In this document: positions 29,701-41,205 of the stretch, piece after piece
Layout: every line of letters begins with the position of its first letter
How positions within the stretch are numbered: the stretch's first letter is position 1
From: Enoplolaimus lenunculus
Taxonomy: Eukaryota; Nematoda; Enoplea; Enoplida; Thoracostomopsidae
DNA: 64,000 nucleotides
Direction of reading: 5' to 3'
Assembly: GCA_030248215.1 (NCBI GenBank)
Contig: JASANG010002064.1
Span: 1 to 64,000 of the forward strand
Translations under genes and position numbers: made by a program
The notes under the pieces: generated by a model
Seen by the model: only the letters and a program-made list of their open reading frames with translations
The model's database searches: none
Told to the model about the DNA's origin: nothing

Positions 29701-30159
29701 GCCTGAAACAAAACATAAACCTGAGTCAGTAGCGAAAATGGTACAAGGTCTATAATGCGTCTTACCTAAGCCTGAAACCAAACATAAACCTGAGTCAGTA
29801 GTGAAAATGGTACAAGGGCTATAATTCGTAATCATTACAGCTCTCTCTTAAATTTATGGTCCTCTTCAATACGTTGGACATCACCACTATAAATTTGTAG
29901 AAATGTAAACAGAACAGTTTCTGCTGGTGCGATACGCTTTGACTATTTTAATGCCACCCAGCGTCGTCACCCATTGAACGTACGTAATATGCCGAATACA
30001 GGTCGCGATGTTGTCCAATGATTTCGATTCAAGTTGGGGTTTTTTCTTTCGACGCATTGACAGCCTCGTCCCGAGCTGCCGAAATGTGGACGACGGTCCT
30101 CGAGTGGACGGAACGTTTTCGCTGCTGAAACACAAAAGCGTTGTGAAACGTTTGTTCAT
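26118..30159 (-). CDS. YjeF N-terminal domain protein, YJEFN3/AIBP2-like (gene span, 4 exons)
   Basis: Rossmann-like YjeF_N fold of the NAD(P)HX-epimerase (NAXE/AIBP) family. Joined exons: 30159-29984, 29275-28957, 28011-27687, 26773-26118. The total is 1476 nt, 491 aa, all GT-AG and in phase. Family landmarks in order: DFYYSYDSIIELCGVACANA (helix A), VLVVCG at 142-147, GAVGLACARHL, GYSPTIYYPEP at 166, LSYLPNDPALI, LPVVSIDVPAGW near 264-275, PDCLISLVAPKLIYP, and FFVPRILSERFKL. The substrate loop that is GPGNNGGDG in NAXE reads GKHRLGAVG. From memory, GAVGL and LSYLP are YJEFN3 features. The FGFSFKG segment of NAXE is also replaced. Epimerase activity is therefore unlikely. Insertions (Gly/Ala/Gln-rich about 101-140, Ser-rich acidic near 220-240) and an Ala-rich C-terminal tail make it much longer than the roughly 300-aa vertebrate protein. 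The basic, Ser/Thr-rich N-terminus could be a mitochondrial presequence. Confidence 0.85.
26863..27594. mobile_element. 732-bp PIF/Harbinger-like MITE in YJEFN3-like intron 3
   Basis: Target duplication TAA at 26860-26862 and 27595-27597. The terminal inverted repeats run about 70 bp: outer ends TGCGCCATCCACATTAATTT and AAATTAATGTGGTTGGCGCA, continuing inward to CTTTTTCCAA(A)CTNAAGTT. The interior is a string of GGGAAATTGAAA variants with one recent 47-bp tandem duplication (27366 and 27413). No transposase. It fills most of the 913-bp intron. Confidence 0.85.
27687..28011 (-). CDS. YJEFN3-like exon 3
   Basis: Acceptor TTACTTTCAG, donor GTGAGA. It begins GYSPTIYYPEPSSHP, contains ELPCLSYLPNDPALI, has a Ser/Asp/Lys-rich insertion (SSKSSSDEDVKD), and ends LPVVSIDVPAG, keeping the Asp of the conserved SIDIPSGW motif. 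Confidence 0.9.
28430..28545. mobile_element. Fragment with CTGGATCCGCCACTG transposon end
   Basis: CCCTGGATCCGCCACTGCGC near 28515 matches the right end of the element at 48642-48816 (CTGGATCCACCACTG). It lies in YJEFN3-like intron 2. Only one end is recognisable. Confidence 0.4.
28957..29275 (-). CDS. YJEFN3-like exon 2: helix A and altered substrate loop
   Basis: Acceptor AATTTCAG, donor GTAGGT. It encodes 106 full codons from QTEFDEI to CARHLKYI. A low-complexity Gly/Ala/Gln insertion separates helix A from the first strand. The loop reads CGKHRLGAVGL where the epimerases have CGPGNNGGDGL. Plus-strand frames over this interval are shadows. Confidence 0.88.
29696..29833. repeat. 69-bp tandem duplication in YJEFN3-like intron 1
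   Basis: Two nearly identical units start CCTAAGCCTGAAAC at 29696 and 29765 and differ at only a few positions. The few differences indicate a recent duplication. The CTTAGG-like theme resembles the MITE cores. Confidence 0.85.
29984..30159 (-). CDS. YJEFN3-like exon 1
   Basis: The start chosen is the ATG at 30159 (MNKRFTTLLCF). The exon encodes a basic Ser/Arg/Lys-rich leader and ends CIRHIT at donor GTACGT. The split codon joins to QTEFDEIFHLLQ, giving the same register as VKYLSQEEAQAVDQELF of NAXE, which fixes this donor. The frame is open to 30279, so an upstream Met is possible. TTTTGTGTTTCAG ending at 30125 is an alternative acceptor or trans-splice site, in which case translation would begin at a later Met. 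Confidence 0.65.
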
Positions 30160-30279
30160 CTCGTAAGCATATCGGAGTATGCTTGTTTGAAACAGTGCAA
30201 ATACGCAAATGTAATATAATGAACTGCACTGTAATGCATGCGTACCGGCAGCATACGTACGTGTAGACATACAATCCAC

Positions 30280-33200
30280 AAAAAACTAATTGTAAAGGCG
30301 GTCTGTATGGCTTAGCGATAGGACTTTAGCTTAAGGATTGGTATCTGACTTACCCCCTTTTTGTTTAATAAACATACCAAGGCCTATTCTTTAATAAGAA
30401 GTTTAAACATTTTTCAGGAGAAACATACCAAGGTATTCTTTCGATAACTTACAAGCAAGATTTAAAATTTTCTAGGGGGCGATAATTTTTCCACGAGGGT
30501 TCTGAGCCCACTTAGCCTTGGTTTTATGAACCCGAGGACACATTTAGTCAAACAAATATGTATCAGGCCAAAAGTTATTCTCAATCGGATACGCTTATTA
30601 CTTATGTCTTAGCAATAAATGGCGTATCGAAGGTGTCATGGCTCCCCCATAGTCGGTCCCTCTTTCCAAAATATAAATTAGTGTTTGACCACTGGAGACC
30701 ACAACTTGCTCAACCCTTGGTTACGGTTAGCCAATTTAACTTGAAAACCAATATTTTAACCTATTACATCAATCCAGACGTCATTTTCTTCGCACCCGTA
30801 GCCAAGGGCGTAAGGGGGCTGAACTTCCTGAAAAAATTTTGGACCCCTACAAAATGTTTAACCTTGTATGTAAGTCAACAAAACCTTTGTATACCCCTTC
30901 TGATTAATTTTTGACTCCCCTAACAAGGTGCGCGGGCTACGCGCCTGAATGCCTTAAGTAGAAATAGAAATACTGCGATCTCTTACTCGTTCCCTGCCGA
31001 CGCCATCATCAATTAATTCTGAGTCATGTTAAAGCTTAGTTAGATTAAGCTTACAATTAATAAACCGTCCGTAACAAGTGTTCAGAATCCACACCTTGTT
31101 TCATCGAAACACAGAAACCTTGTTTAAGTAGTAAACACTTTGACATTCCACATTGGCAAACATCCATTCATCACCAAATGCCCGTTAAACAGTTGATTTT
31201 CCAATCAAAAGAAACTATTTTTGTTTGAAAAATGCCGGTTTTTGGCTTTTTTAATGATTTACGAACAGGACCGAACCCTGTTAAGAAACGGCTCCCGCCT
31301 ATTACTCTTATGATTGAGAAAGAGAAGCGAAGGAAGTTAAAATTCAATACAAAAGCACAGTCATGTTATCTGACCCAAATTTCAGATTATAAGACGTTTA
31401 TTGACAAGGTCTCGTGTTTCAGACAATATAAGCAACGCAGGGTTTCGATGGTTATAATTAAAAATAATAAATTCAACCAAACCACGCCAATGTAAGAAAC
31501 GGAAGTAACCAAAATTTGATAATGGGAGTGTGCAAAATCGGTTTAAAACTGTGTTTTACAAATTGTCATATTGAGTCTGTATAAACGTTTTTGACTCTTA
31601 GAGCAAACCGTAAATTGCAAAACATATAAAAGTGTTTATGTTTTGAGATTCAGTTCCGTAAAGTATGCTATAATCACCCCCATGTAAACCATCAATGCTT
31701 GTATATGTCCCCGACTTCATAGACAATGGAGACCAATTTGTCCGGAAACACAGAAAAATGACTGCAAAGCTTTACAAAACGAGTCGTATTACTTTTGTCT
31801 ATGTTGGATTTTTGTTTTTGACAAATTTTTGCACCATTTATAATTAATGAATATCGGTCCTGAGGCTGTTTATACAGCCGAAACAAATAACAGCTTATTT
31901 AAACATAATATTTTTGTTTTGTCTGAAACCGGCCACATGGGAGTTCATAAAACGTTCAACCGAAACGATCCAAACTGCTAAACTGTTAAAAAATGAAACC
32001 ACATTCATTGCTTTCAAAATTACCTATGCTGTAAAATACTGCTTATCCTAGCAGTTGACGAAAACGCCGAACGCAGTTTAAGTATTAAATACAAGTACAG
32101 TAGTGAACGATTTGGAAACACACGCAGAATAATTTGTGTAGGAAGTTTCAGGGAACGGGTTGTTATATAACTGCAAGACTTCACTTTTCGTAATTTTTCT
32201 ACTGTTGCGGGCACTTCTCGTGGCTCTTTGTTTAGTCTAAAACTGTTTTTCATCATTTCATCACATATTAGTTTTTAAACTGTCATTGACCGTTGAAAAT
32301 ATGTCCATTCGGAACTTAAGAAGCCGGCAAAAAAGATTTTTCGACAAAATATCATGTCGAAGATATTTCTACTAATCGGCAACTGCTATTCTCAGTGTGT
32401 CGCCGCGGACACAACAATAACTTTGTTAGAACGTTTAATAAACGCATAATTTAATTTCATTTTTGTCCCTAAACCGAAACCAGCGTCTAACAACGCGGCT
32501 TAGAAGCAACAGAATCAAATTATTAAATAAAATTGGATTCGTTTTACTGTCCGGTGTTCTGAAAGCGCCTGTCACCAGCTGACAATAGTTTTTGAATCTG
32601 GTAAACAACTAAAGTTAACGGCGGTTGAATTTTCGAAACCATATTTTAGTAATTAGCCTAAGTTACGCTACAATATTTGCTTTACCGGTCAATGTTACGC
32701 AAACTTAAACTTTGTACCAAAACAAATAAAATGTCCATTTTGTACCAATACAATCAAGGGAGTAAACGGCGAAATGGCTGAGTTGATCCCGTGACGACGA
32801 CGAATATCAAAATGATACTTTCGGGCTTAAAATCATAGTTAATTCACGGTTATTTCTATTAAGGATCCTAGTCTGTGCGAGACCCGATACAGCAATAAAC
32901 TTTCACTGTTGTAGAGTACCGGGAGCACCAACTCTTTGGCTGGATGCATGCAGATTTGTCTCAAAACTGATTTTAACCTAAAGTTAATATTTTGCAAAAA
33001 AACCCTGGTTTTAACGTAGACTTAAGCTTGTACGAAAGTATTCTATTTAAGTCAGACATGTTCGGAAAAATGTCGTGACCAGAAACTTTTAATAATTTTG
33101 AGCTTTCAATCGTAAGTTGTTTACATGACAGAAAGCTGTGAGATTTTCAAAAACATTGGGCTTTAAGCTTAAGTTTATTTGGTGACGACAAGCCGAAAAC

Positions 33201-34079
33201 TCTGATTCAGAGATGTAAACTTATGTCTCTACAACCCAACCTATGTTCTGTTTACGTTTGCGAAACTTTCTGAGTGAATTATGTGCTGCCTCAGATCTAT
33301 TGTGAAACTGATACTGATAGCAAAATAATACTGCTACGAAAAAGGCAGCAGCAGAATGGCTTTAATCTATGTTTATAAAAAGCCGCGGTGGGTCGTGTTG
33401 TTGGCAACAATAAACTTCAAAACGCAACATGAGCTATGAAAACAACTGTATCTACTATTAGACGTGAGAACTGAGTTTGTGACGAAATTATACAACAATA
33501 ATTAGAACACATTCTCATATGCGTTTGGTTTTGGTGTAGATCTTGTAACCTTCAATTCTGTGAATTAAAATTTATGAAAAAAACGTGTAAAAAATCTTAA
33601 ATAAGGCTTAGAGATAAATGTGAAATTAATGACCTTGCACATAAGTCTAAATCAAACGCTAGTAGTTGATAGATGGTATTTAAATTCTATGTTATGAAAA
33701 TTTTCCTACCTTGTTTAGAAATGTGTTTTGTTGTTTTTCAATTCTGTGTTCAGAATAAACTGTTCTTCGTCAAGGATCGTTTTTCGACATTTTATCAGGC
33801 TTATACAGCATGAATTGGTAACCTAACAGCAAAGTCGAAGTCTGCGGTGCAGGTGTAAAAGCGTTACAGAACCTGCAATGAAATTTCTAGCCTTGCGACC
33901 TGAATAAGTATTTAAAATTTGAACATTGGTCTGAATTTGTCATTTTCTATAAACATCTTTCTATTATACAAACAAATTACCAACTGTGTACCAGAAATAT
34001 ACAATGTACAGTGTTTAGCAACGATTACTCTATGTACAGTACAAATTTTCTATAACACATACAAACTAATCGGGCTCCA
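30280..34079. other. Gene-free AT-rich stretch
   Basis: No convincing exon. At about 30790-30960 CCCGTAGCCAAGGGCGTAAG and CCCCTAACAAGGTGCGCGGG look like transposon ends shared with 60.25 kb, and the 118-codon frame at 30558 spans them. The 87-codon frame at 31232 is Lys-rich with no domain. The rest is unassigned. Confidence 0.4.
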
Positions 34080-34084
34080 GTGTT

Positions 34085-34185
34085 AAGCTGTTGTAGTCGA
34101 TCGGTGGAAACAAACACCCCCATCGACTACACCGGCGTTCCCATGGTTGATTTGAGATTTATAGAAAATATTCATTAGGAAAAGG
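34085..34185 (+). repeat. SINE copy (tRNA-derived)
   Basis: GTTAAGCTGTTGTAGTCGAT aligns with GTCAAGCTCCTGTAGCTGAG at 54.65 kb, and the tail TAGAAAATATTCATTAGGAA aligns with TAGAAAATATTCATTTGAGA there. Both Pol III boxes are eroded. Confidence 0.55.
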
Positions 34186-34646
34186 TCTGACACAATACCA
34201 ATTCATTTAATATCAAAATATCTTTGCAATGAACAGTTTGCATTAAGTTCAATTTTATCAAAGATTTTACCAGCTCTACTTAAATAATTAATTCCCTCGG
34301 GTCAGTGAGTGTGAAACCTATATATTCAAAATATGACTCAATTTATCGCTTTATAATGCGAAACCTTTATTGCGGCAAATTTATTACAAATATACTACGC
34401 TTTGTTGCAATAGTTTCTAAGAATATCTCTATAAAAGTGCTGGCGGATATATGTCGAATCCTGGTCTCCTATAAGCATAACTTGGCAATGGCGACTGCCT
34501 CAAATGTAAACAGTTGTTCTGGGTTGCCGGAATAACTAAAAACTAAGTGTGAGTTATGAAAGTCAAAACGGTACAACAGTTTGTTACGTTATACGCCGAA
34601 TCTTAAAACAAACTATAATTCAGTTGAATATGATCGTCTGGATTTG

Positions 34647-34765
34647 ATCTTTCCTGGGCCCATGTTACTTTTGGTGCCGTCCCGGTTATTGGTGGGTCTG
34701 TAAAAACTAGGCTTGGATTCTAGACAACATATTTGCTTAGGCTTAGCCTTAGGCTTGGGAGTACT
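34647..34765. mobile_element. TTAGGC-core MITE fragment
   Basis: Left end GGGCCCATGTTACTTTTGG, then TTAGGCTTAGCCTTAGGCTT. No right end was found. Confidence 0.4.
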
Positions 34766-34910
34766 TTTTTCGACGCTTGAACATAGGCTTGGATGAGGAA
34801 CAAAGCCCGCAACAGTGAGAAACGTCTCTTTGACAGCACATAGAGCCCGTTTGACAAGTCTACAAGAACTTTTAGGCAAAAGGATTTAAGTTTTATGCAT
34901 CGTAACTACC

Positions 34911-35121
34911 GCCCATGTATAGGCCAGGGCCGGATTGTTTTTCGGAGGGGCTATTATAGAGTCAGTTTAAGCTTTAGACTAATTATTTTTGCTTTGGCTT
35001 AGGCCTAATAGGCTTAGGCTTAGGCTTAGGAATAGGTTCATCTATACGCTTAGGTTTAGGCTTAGGCTTAGGCTTAGGAATATGATTACATTACAATTCC
35101 GGCCCTGTTCTATACATGGGC
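34911..35121. mobile_element. TTAGGC-core MITE with 10-bp target duplication
   Basis: Flanks CGTAACTACC (34901-34910) and CGTTACTACC (35122-35131) differ at one base. The terminal inverted repeats are GCCCATGTATAGGCCAGGGC and GCCCTGTTCTATACATGGGC. The core is a TTAGGC array of over ten degenerate units interrupted by AGGAATATGATTA-type spacers. A 9-10 bp duplication is typical of Mutator-like elements. No transposase. Confidence 0.8.
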
Positions 35122-35349
35122 CGTTACTACCAAATGCTCTGTCACCGAGAGCGCACGTCTGCCTAAAAATTTACGGCAAATCAGATATAAGCCATTTGTT
35201 TACTGTGTATGTGATTCACAGCGAAAAGATCAACATGTTAAACAAGTCTCGCAAACTTTCACCGGCACGAGAAAGAACCTATGTTATTCTTCTTGAATAC
35301 GCGCTCAACAGGAACAAATCGATAACCTTGTACAGTAGCCCGTAAAAAC

Positions 35350-36972
35350 ACCAGCAAAGATATTGGGAATTTAAAGCTAAGAAGTCTTTTTAAAATGATC
35401 AAATTTGTATACTCCTTCACCTACAGACACAATATGGTATAATACTCGGTGCAGCAGCAGATTTCAGCCTGAACCACAAACAATTTGCTAACGTTAAAGC
35501 TGAAATGTTCTATCTGAAAAGCCCGCGTTTTAACAGATTCGTTGCGTCCAAAAATGTCACAAAATATTAGGTTCAGCTTGAAATAACGGATTAAATTTAA
35601 ATTGATTTTTGTACCAAAACCAAACCAGGCCTGCAACCAGGTACTGTTCATAGGGACGGTGAGAACAATTTGACGATTCAACAAACATTTTCAAACGGAG
35701 ATGTTTTAATACTGTCTTAAAATTTTAGGCTACCGGGGGAATGTCTGTGTGAAGTGGTAACACTCTCCTCGAGTATTCCCCATAGTCCAACCTTGTTTGG
35801 TTACAAGTCAGCCGTAGCTGTCTAAATATGCACAAAGTTGTTCCAGCAACGTTGGAAAATTTACACGAAACGTTGGATGTTTAGCTATGCAACGGGGCGC
35901 GAGTATAAATATTTAAGTAAATTCAAGAATAAAAATAATTATATACTTTTTAAAGTATATAATTGTTTAAATTTGGTAATTTTTTCAACAAATCTATTAT
36001 TTAACCGGTACCAGTGTAAAGTGAGACAAATTTCAAAGTTTGCATAGTTTGTGCATAAATTCATGTTCAATTCAAATCGAAATCTGAGTTAAAGCTAAAA
36101 GTTTAGCTGAGCAGTTTTGGGTTAAAAACTGTGCCCTGACCCGTAGCTAGCTCAGCATGCTAACGGAAGGAGTGGCAAGCCCTCATCCACTGGTCTCCAC
36201 TGGTTCGTGCCCTGTATGAGTTCACCCAATATCAACAAAACCCAAAGTTTTTTTGAGGCAAACAAATTCCTAAGTTTTTTGTGAAGCAAAATAGTTTCGT
36301 TCTTATATGCATATATTTTATACATATAATATTTTGAAACTTTACGTTCACGTTATAAAATGACTTAACTCTGGACCAACCACGTCATCCTCATGAGAAT
36401 CAGGTAACAAAATTTTCATGAAACAAAGCGAGCCAGAATTCGTGCCAAGTTTTAGCGTTTAGACAAGTTAAATGATTGTGCAAAAAATTTATTTTAAAAT
36501 ATTGGGAAGGAAAGGCGTTTGATGAGTGGACCCCCAGTTAGGCAGTATAAGGACACTAAAGGTATGCACTAATTGAACATGCAGCTGACACAGATTTTTT
36601 ACTAAAACTTAACGCTGGTGCCCGAGGAAGCTCTCAAATACTGTGAACGCTTTATATTGAAATACTGCGCACTGCATAAAATTTTACACACACAGTTTGT
36701 ATACTGCATATTGCACATATGCTGGAACAGAAAAAAAAGCGAACCGGATGTTTGTTCTGGTTTTATAAAACTGTTCCGTCCAGCCACAATTTGCAGGATC
36801 GCAATAAAACAAGAAGTATTAATTCAAAATGCTGGAAACAGAACGAAAGCGCAGTCTATCAGCTCTGATATAATATTCTCAATTTATACAATATTAGGGT
36901 ATTTAGTTCAAAATAAACATTTCCTTTTACGTGAACATTTTTACATTATTATCAGCCAAAATCTGCGGTTTA
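35350..36972. other. Gene-free AT-rich stretch
   Basis: No paired splice sites, domain or repeat end was recognised. The 128-codon frame at 36618 has no exon signature. Confidence 0.35.
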
Positions 36973-37153
36973 TGCCGGATATTGATGAAAATGATCAATC
37001 TTAATATTGATCGCAGTGCTTTTTTGAAGTGCGGTGTCTTTACCGGAAACGCTAATAGCCAAACGGCGTAGGCAAGATTGCATTCCGGGAGCATACACAA
37101 CTTCAATAAATGTTCTTCCTGTAGAAATCGGTATGCTAAATTTAAAGCCTGTT
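36973..37153 (-). CDS. Possible 3'-terminal exon of unrecognised gene
   Basis: Acceptor AGCACTGCAACAG, then an open frame reading GFKFSIPISTGRTFIEVVYA, then PGMQSCLRRLAISVSGKD, to a stop after HFHQYPA. The composition (alternating hydrophobic and polar, beta-strand-like) is more protein-like than neighbouring frames. I recognise no family. A partner exon may be VVNGYVFLPLGMKNFSIY with a GTAAGC donor near 38160 on the same strand, but the join is unproven. Confidence 0.25.
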
Positions 37154-37370
37154 GCAGTGCTTAGATTTTTTGTTTCCTTCAAAAAAACTTTGCGACTCAA
37201 TAATTGTCTGTATGACCACTTTTATATTGCTTTGACCTATAGAGGCTTGAACCTACGCCAAATGCTATCTTGACTCTGGCGTGACCCCAGGAGGCAGTGC
37301 TAATTTATTTGTTGTGTGGGATGCAAAGAGTTCTTTTCGTTCCTATTTTATAATGCAATTGGATAATGGC

Positions 37371-37690
37371 TGGGTTTTCAAAATCTTACTTAAGTATTTA
37401 CTTAAGTTATACTTAAGTAATTACTTAAGTTACCGACTTATGTGAGAAACGATCATAACAAAAAAGCTATTGCTTTGCTTTATATTAAGGAGGTCCCACG
37501 AGTTAACAATTTTAATTAGACCAAGGCTATATGGCCGAACTGTTAATGTGTAAATATATCAAATTTTGTCAGTGACTTAAGTATTTACTTAACTTAAGTA
37601 CGCTTTTAAAAACGAGAAAATGCTAAGTAACTGCTTAGCACATACTTAAGTACTAAGTCAAACTTAAGTAGGGTTTCAGAAAGCAAGCCA
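37371..37690. mobile_element. Foldback element with ACTTAAGT arrays
   Basis: The left arm has three ACTTAAGT units within 50 bp (from 37388). The right arm has matching units in inverted order, ending ACTTAAGTAGGGTTTCAG against the left GGTTTTCAAAATCTTACTTA. The centre is unique, and there is no coding capacity. Confidence 0.55.
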
Positions 37691-38699
37691 ATGAATTCTA
37701 GGCTTCAAGTTTGCAAATAAACTTCGCACGCTTATGAACACATGAAATACACTTATGCATGTATATATGTATATATACGATATTCTGAGGTGTACAGGGA
37801 GGGGCACAAAAGTCTTGGTCCCTCAATGCAAATTGAAATTTGTCCGGCGCAAACGTTGCTTCACTGAACTCAGTTATATATACCGTTCGGTCCAAGGCCT
37901 AAATCATTGGAGCGGTAAAACTTTAAGCTAAATATAGCAGTTTTCAGTTGATTTAGCAGAAATTGTGGGCATTGTAGTAAAAATGGTCTGTTTCGCATTC
38001 ATCAGGGTGCACTAAGGCTATATTTACTAAAATTTCTTAAACAAGCAGAAATAAAAACCTCTACAGAAGTTAACAACTGGAGTGAACGAAATTTTTTGAC
38101 AGCTCGAGTTCACTTGCAAAAATGTTTCTTTGAAGTTATACACTCCCAATTTGAAGCTACCGCTTACATTCCCAGATATAATGTATATAGAAAAGTTTTT
38201 CATTCCCAAAGGTAAAAACACGTACCCGTTTACTACGAGCGACAACTTGTATCGAACAGCTTTTGCAAAACGGCGCGCGACTCTTTTATGATAGATAATT
38301 TAACGGCGGTTCAGAAAAAATGGAAATTTCAATGTCGCCTCGGGAACCAATATAAGTGTTTCTTGAAATCAAAGCAAAGATCAAACAAACAATAATGCAA
38401 ATAAATAAATTTTCTGTCCCGAAAAACTATGATAGAAAAGAGTAACAAGTACCATTTTTCTTGCTATATTTTTACACTTTTAATTATACGGGCCCGCTCA
38501 CTAAGCCAAACCTTAATCCTACGCCTAAGCACTCGTCTAAGCCTAAACCTAAAACCTTCCTCATTCTAATTTATCGCATGTACTCGAGTCGGCAGACACC
38601 TATAAACAAAATAATGAATACTTTCATCGCTTTTTTCATGTGCCTACCGCCATGACCGCCACTGGCATCAATATCTCATTTCAATATGTCTGCAACATG

Positions 38700-39165
38700 A
38701 GCCGTTAAAACGCTGATAAACCTGAGTATTGGCTGGCTGTGATATGGTTTATGAGACTGTAGGACATCGTGTACTCAACGACATTAGTGTTTAAATAATG
38801 GCCAAATCTCGTTTTTAGACAAACATTGTCACGATTGAATTGTTCTACGCTTATCGTTTCGACAATAGCATGGCGGTTATACAACAGCAGAAACAGGGTT
38901 TGGTAAACGTGTTCGGGTAAACCGGAACACAATTGCTCTCAAAATATAGTGGTTCGATTGTAACGTGTTAATTTAAACACATTTTTTGTATACTGGATAG
39001 GCTTAGCAAAAAACACATTAATTTGAATGACCGAAATTAGGGCACCCAAAATAGAAAGACTGTCGTGCGGTTTAAAACAAAGAATACGTATGAATTCTCG
39101 CTTGCTTCGATTCGTACTTTTCATTAATTGGAAAGAACTCGTGTTAGGGGCCTGCAAATAAAAAG
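38700..39165 (-). other. Possible coding exons, unresolved
   Basis: On the - strand TTTTTATTTGCAG is followed by an open frame APNTSSFQLMKSTNRSKREF continuing for about 70 codons to a stop. A second open frame containing FLLLYNRHAIVETISVEQFN follows in another phase. Codon choice is plausible but no donor joins them and no family is recognised. Confidence 0.2.
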
Positions 39166-40418
39166 CTCTATGTTGTTATAATTTCGTAGCCGTGCCCCGG
39201 CTCATCTCTAACCCACCGAGAATCAATGATTTATATAAAGTTTAGACGAAAATAGGCCACTGCCAATACGAGACTTCTGTAACCTCTGTCATTAAGTAAG
39301 TTTTCCGAACATCGAGTAGTTATATGCTCGTTTGTTTAAAATTTAGTGCAAAAATGGGTGAAAATGTATCAAAAAGATAATCAAATTATATATCATTCAA
39401 CGCAGGTTGCGGGCCTAAGTCGAATGGTGTAACAATTTTCTGCTAACAATATTCAATCGGTTCACAAGTTATTATATTTGGTTTTTGGCCTCCAATCAGT
39501 TCTGATCATAATTCGAGACTGGACATAGTTCTGGTTTTTGCCGAAATGTCCGCATCGTTAAAAGCTAAGTTAGGTCTTCGTGAACAATATATATTTTTGA
39601 GCGCACCTTGTTGTTTGGAATCACTGTTGTGTAATTTATATTTTATATTGCATATAAAGTGTTTTCTATGCTCGTGTAAACCCAGACCAAGCATCTACGT
39701 TTTTCGTTTGCGGACACAATTTCCGCGAAACTATACACCATCCGCTATTAGCCAAAGTTATCTCAACGGACGTTGTAGCGTATTTCAGTCTATATCGCTT
39801 GACGGACACATTGGAGTATGTAAAAGGCGTTCGGACACTTTGTGTGCAGGACGAACCAAGCGTAAGGTGGGACTGACATAAAACTTGATCATTTCTTTGA
39901 TAACATAATTTCTGAGCTACACTACTTAATCCAAAAATAAGTTTAACATAAACTAGTGTTAAATTAAAAGTATGTTAGCCCGAGTTAAAGTTACAATTGT
40001 AGAGTAGTGACTCCATCCAGCCGTTTAAATTTTACTTAAAAACTAATATTCCAGCTTAGTTAAGCTAGAATTTTTGTTTAAGTTTTTAGGAAGAGGTTGC
40101 AAAATTGTGTACGAAAACTCATGGATGCTCCAACAAATTAGAAATTCCGAATTAGTAAGTTCAAAAGTAAATCTAGCCACGATAATTGAACCGTGAAACG
40201 TAACATAATTTCAACAATGTGAGTTCAAAGCTGAGCTTAATTGCAAAGTTCCGTTGGTTAGTATATGCCGTGTTTCTTCCTAGAAGTTTGAAAATCTTTT
40301 TAGATGTAATATAACGGTATTTTTATGCTTTGTAACGGAAACAAAGAAAACTGTGTGGTTTGAGCTGGTAAGGCAAATAGAACCATTCTGATGGCTTTGA
40401 CAGTACTTATCGTCGGTT

Positions 40419-40567
40419 ATGGTGGCCCTATATATACTTGTATCGTCAGGCGTCGTCCGTCGCCGTCCATCAACGTCCGTTATCGTACGATATGGTATGT
40501 ATGCACGGTGCTAGAGGGCGCCGGAAGTGCTTAGAGGTTTTAAAAAGTATAACGACTGTGCCACCGT
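40419..40567. mobile_element. CpG-rich MITE, degenerate copy
   Basis: The ends TATGGTGGCCCTATATATAC and GTATAACGACTGTGCCACCG are an imperfect inverted pair. The interior has GTCGTCCGTCGCCGTCCATC and GAGGGCGCCGGAAG units. It belongs to the family seen intact at 20077 and 62546. Confidence 0.55.
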
Positions 40568-41205
40568 AAATCGTATATTTTCAAACAAAGTATAGAAGGG
40601 TTTAGACCAATTTCATTTCTAATTTGTTGGTTCACTAATTTCAGATATACCATCAGCAGGTTGTATTTGTTACCCAATTGATCAAAAAAATACATTGTAT
40701 ATATTACTTAAGCACCAGCTCAACATGGCACCGGGAGCCAGAAAAACGTTAAGAAACAAAATGCGGGAAATTCACTTCTGCCTGCGAGTCCAATTAACAA
40801 CCTGGTTTTAGGCACATAAAATGATGTGGCTGATTGCAGTGTTGCTGGAATTTTTTGTAAAGCGTTGTTATGCGACACTTTGAGCAGAACGAAAACCGCG
40901 ATGGCAGACTCCGAATAGCGCTTGTTAATGTGTCATGTCGGTCACATGTTACCATACGTTTGAATTGCACAAAAAATGTCCGCATATTTTCACTTGCCTT
41001 TGGACACAAAACAGCATCGCAGAAACTATGTCCGGACAATGACACTAGCTAGCTACTATGTCCGCACATAGTTTGAATTATTTCGTGAAATGTCCATGTA
41101 TAGTTTGAACAAAGTGAAAGTTATTGGTTTCGATGTAGTTTTCTTATTTCTGTTTTCCTGGACCAAAAGTAAATAAGATTTGGTAAAAATTACTAGGCCA
41201 TTAAA

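Noticed and set aside
26118-30159. Hyccin (FAM126) as the identity of the - strand gene
   Set aside because: Only a short YxEPSS-like match supported it. The ordered YjeF_N motifs across all four exons fit the NAXE/YJEFN3 family far better.
30558-30914. 118-codon plus-strand frame
   Set aside because: It crosses transposon-end-like motifs (CCCGTAGCCAAGGGCG) and has no splice context or family.
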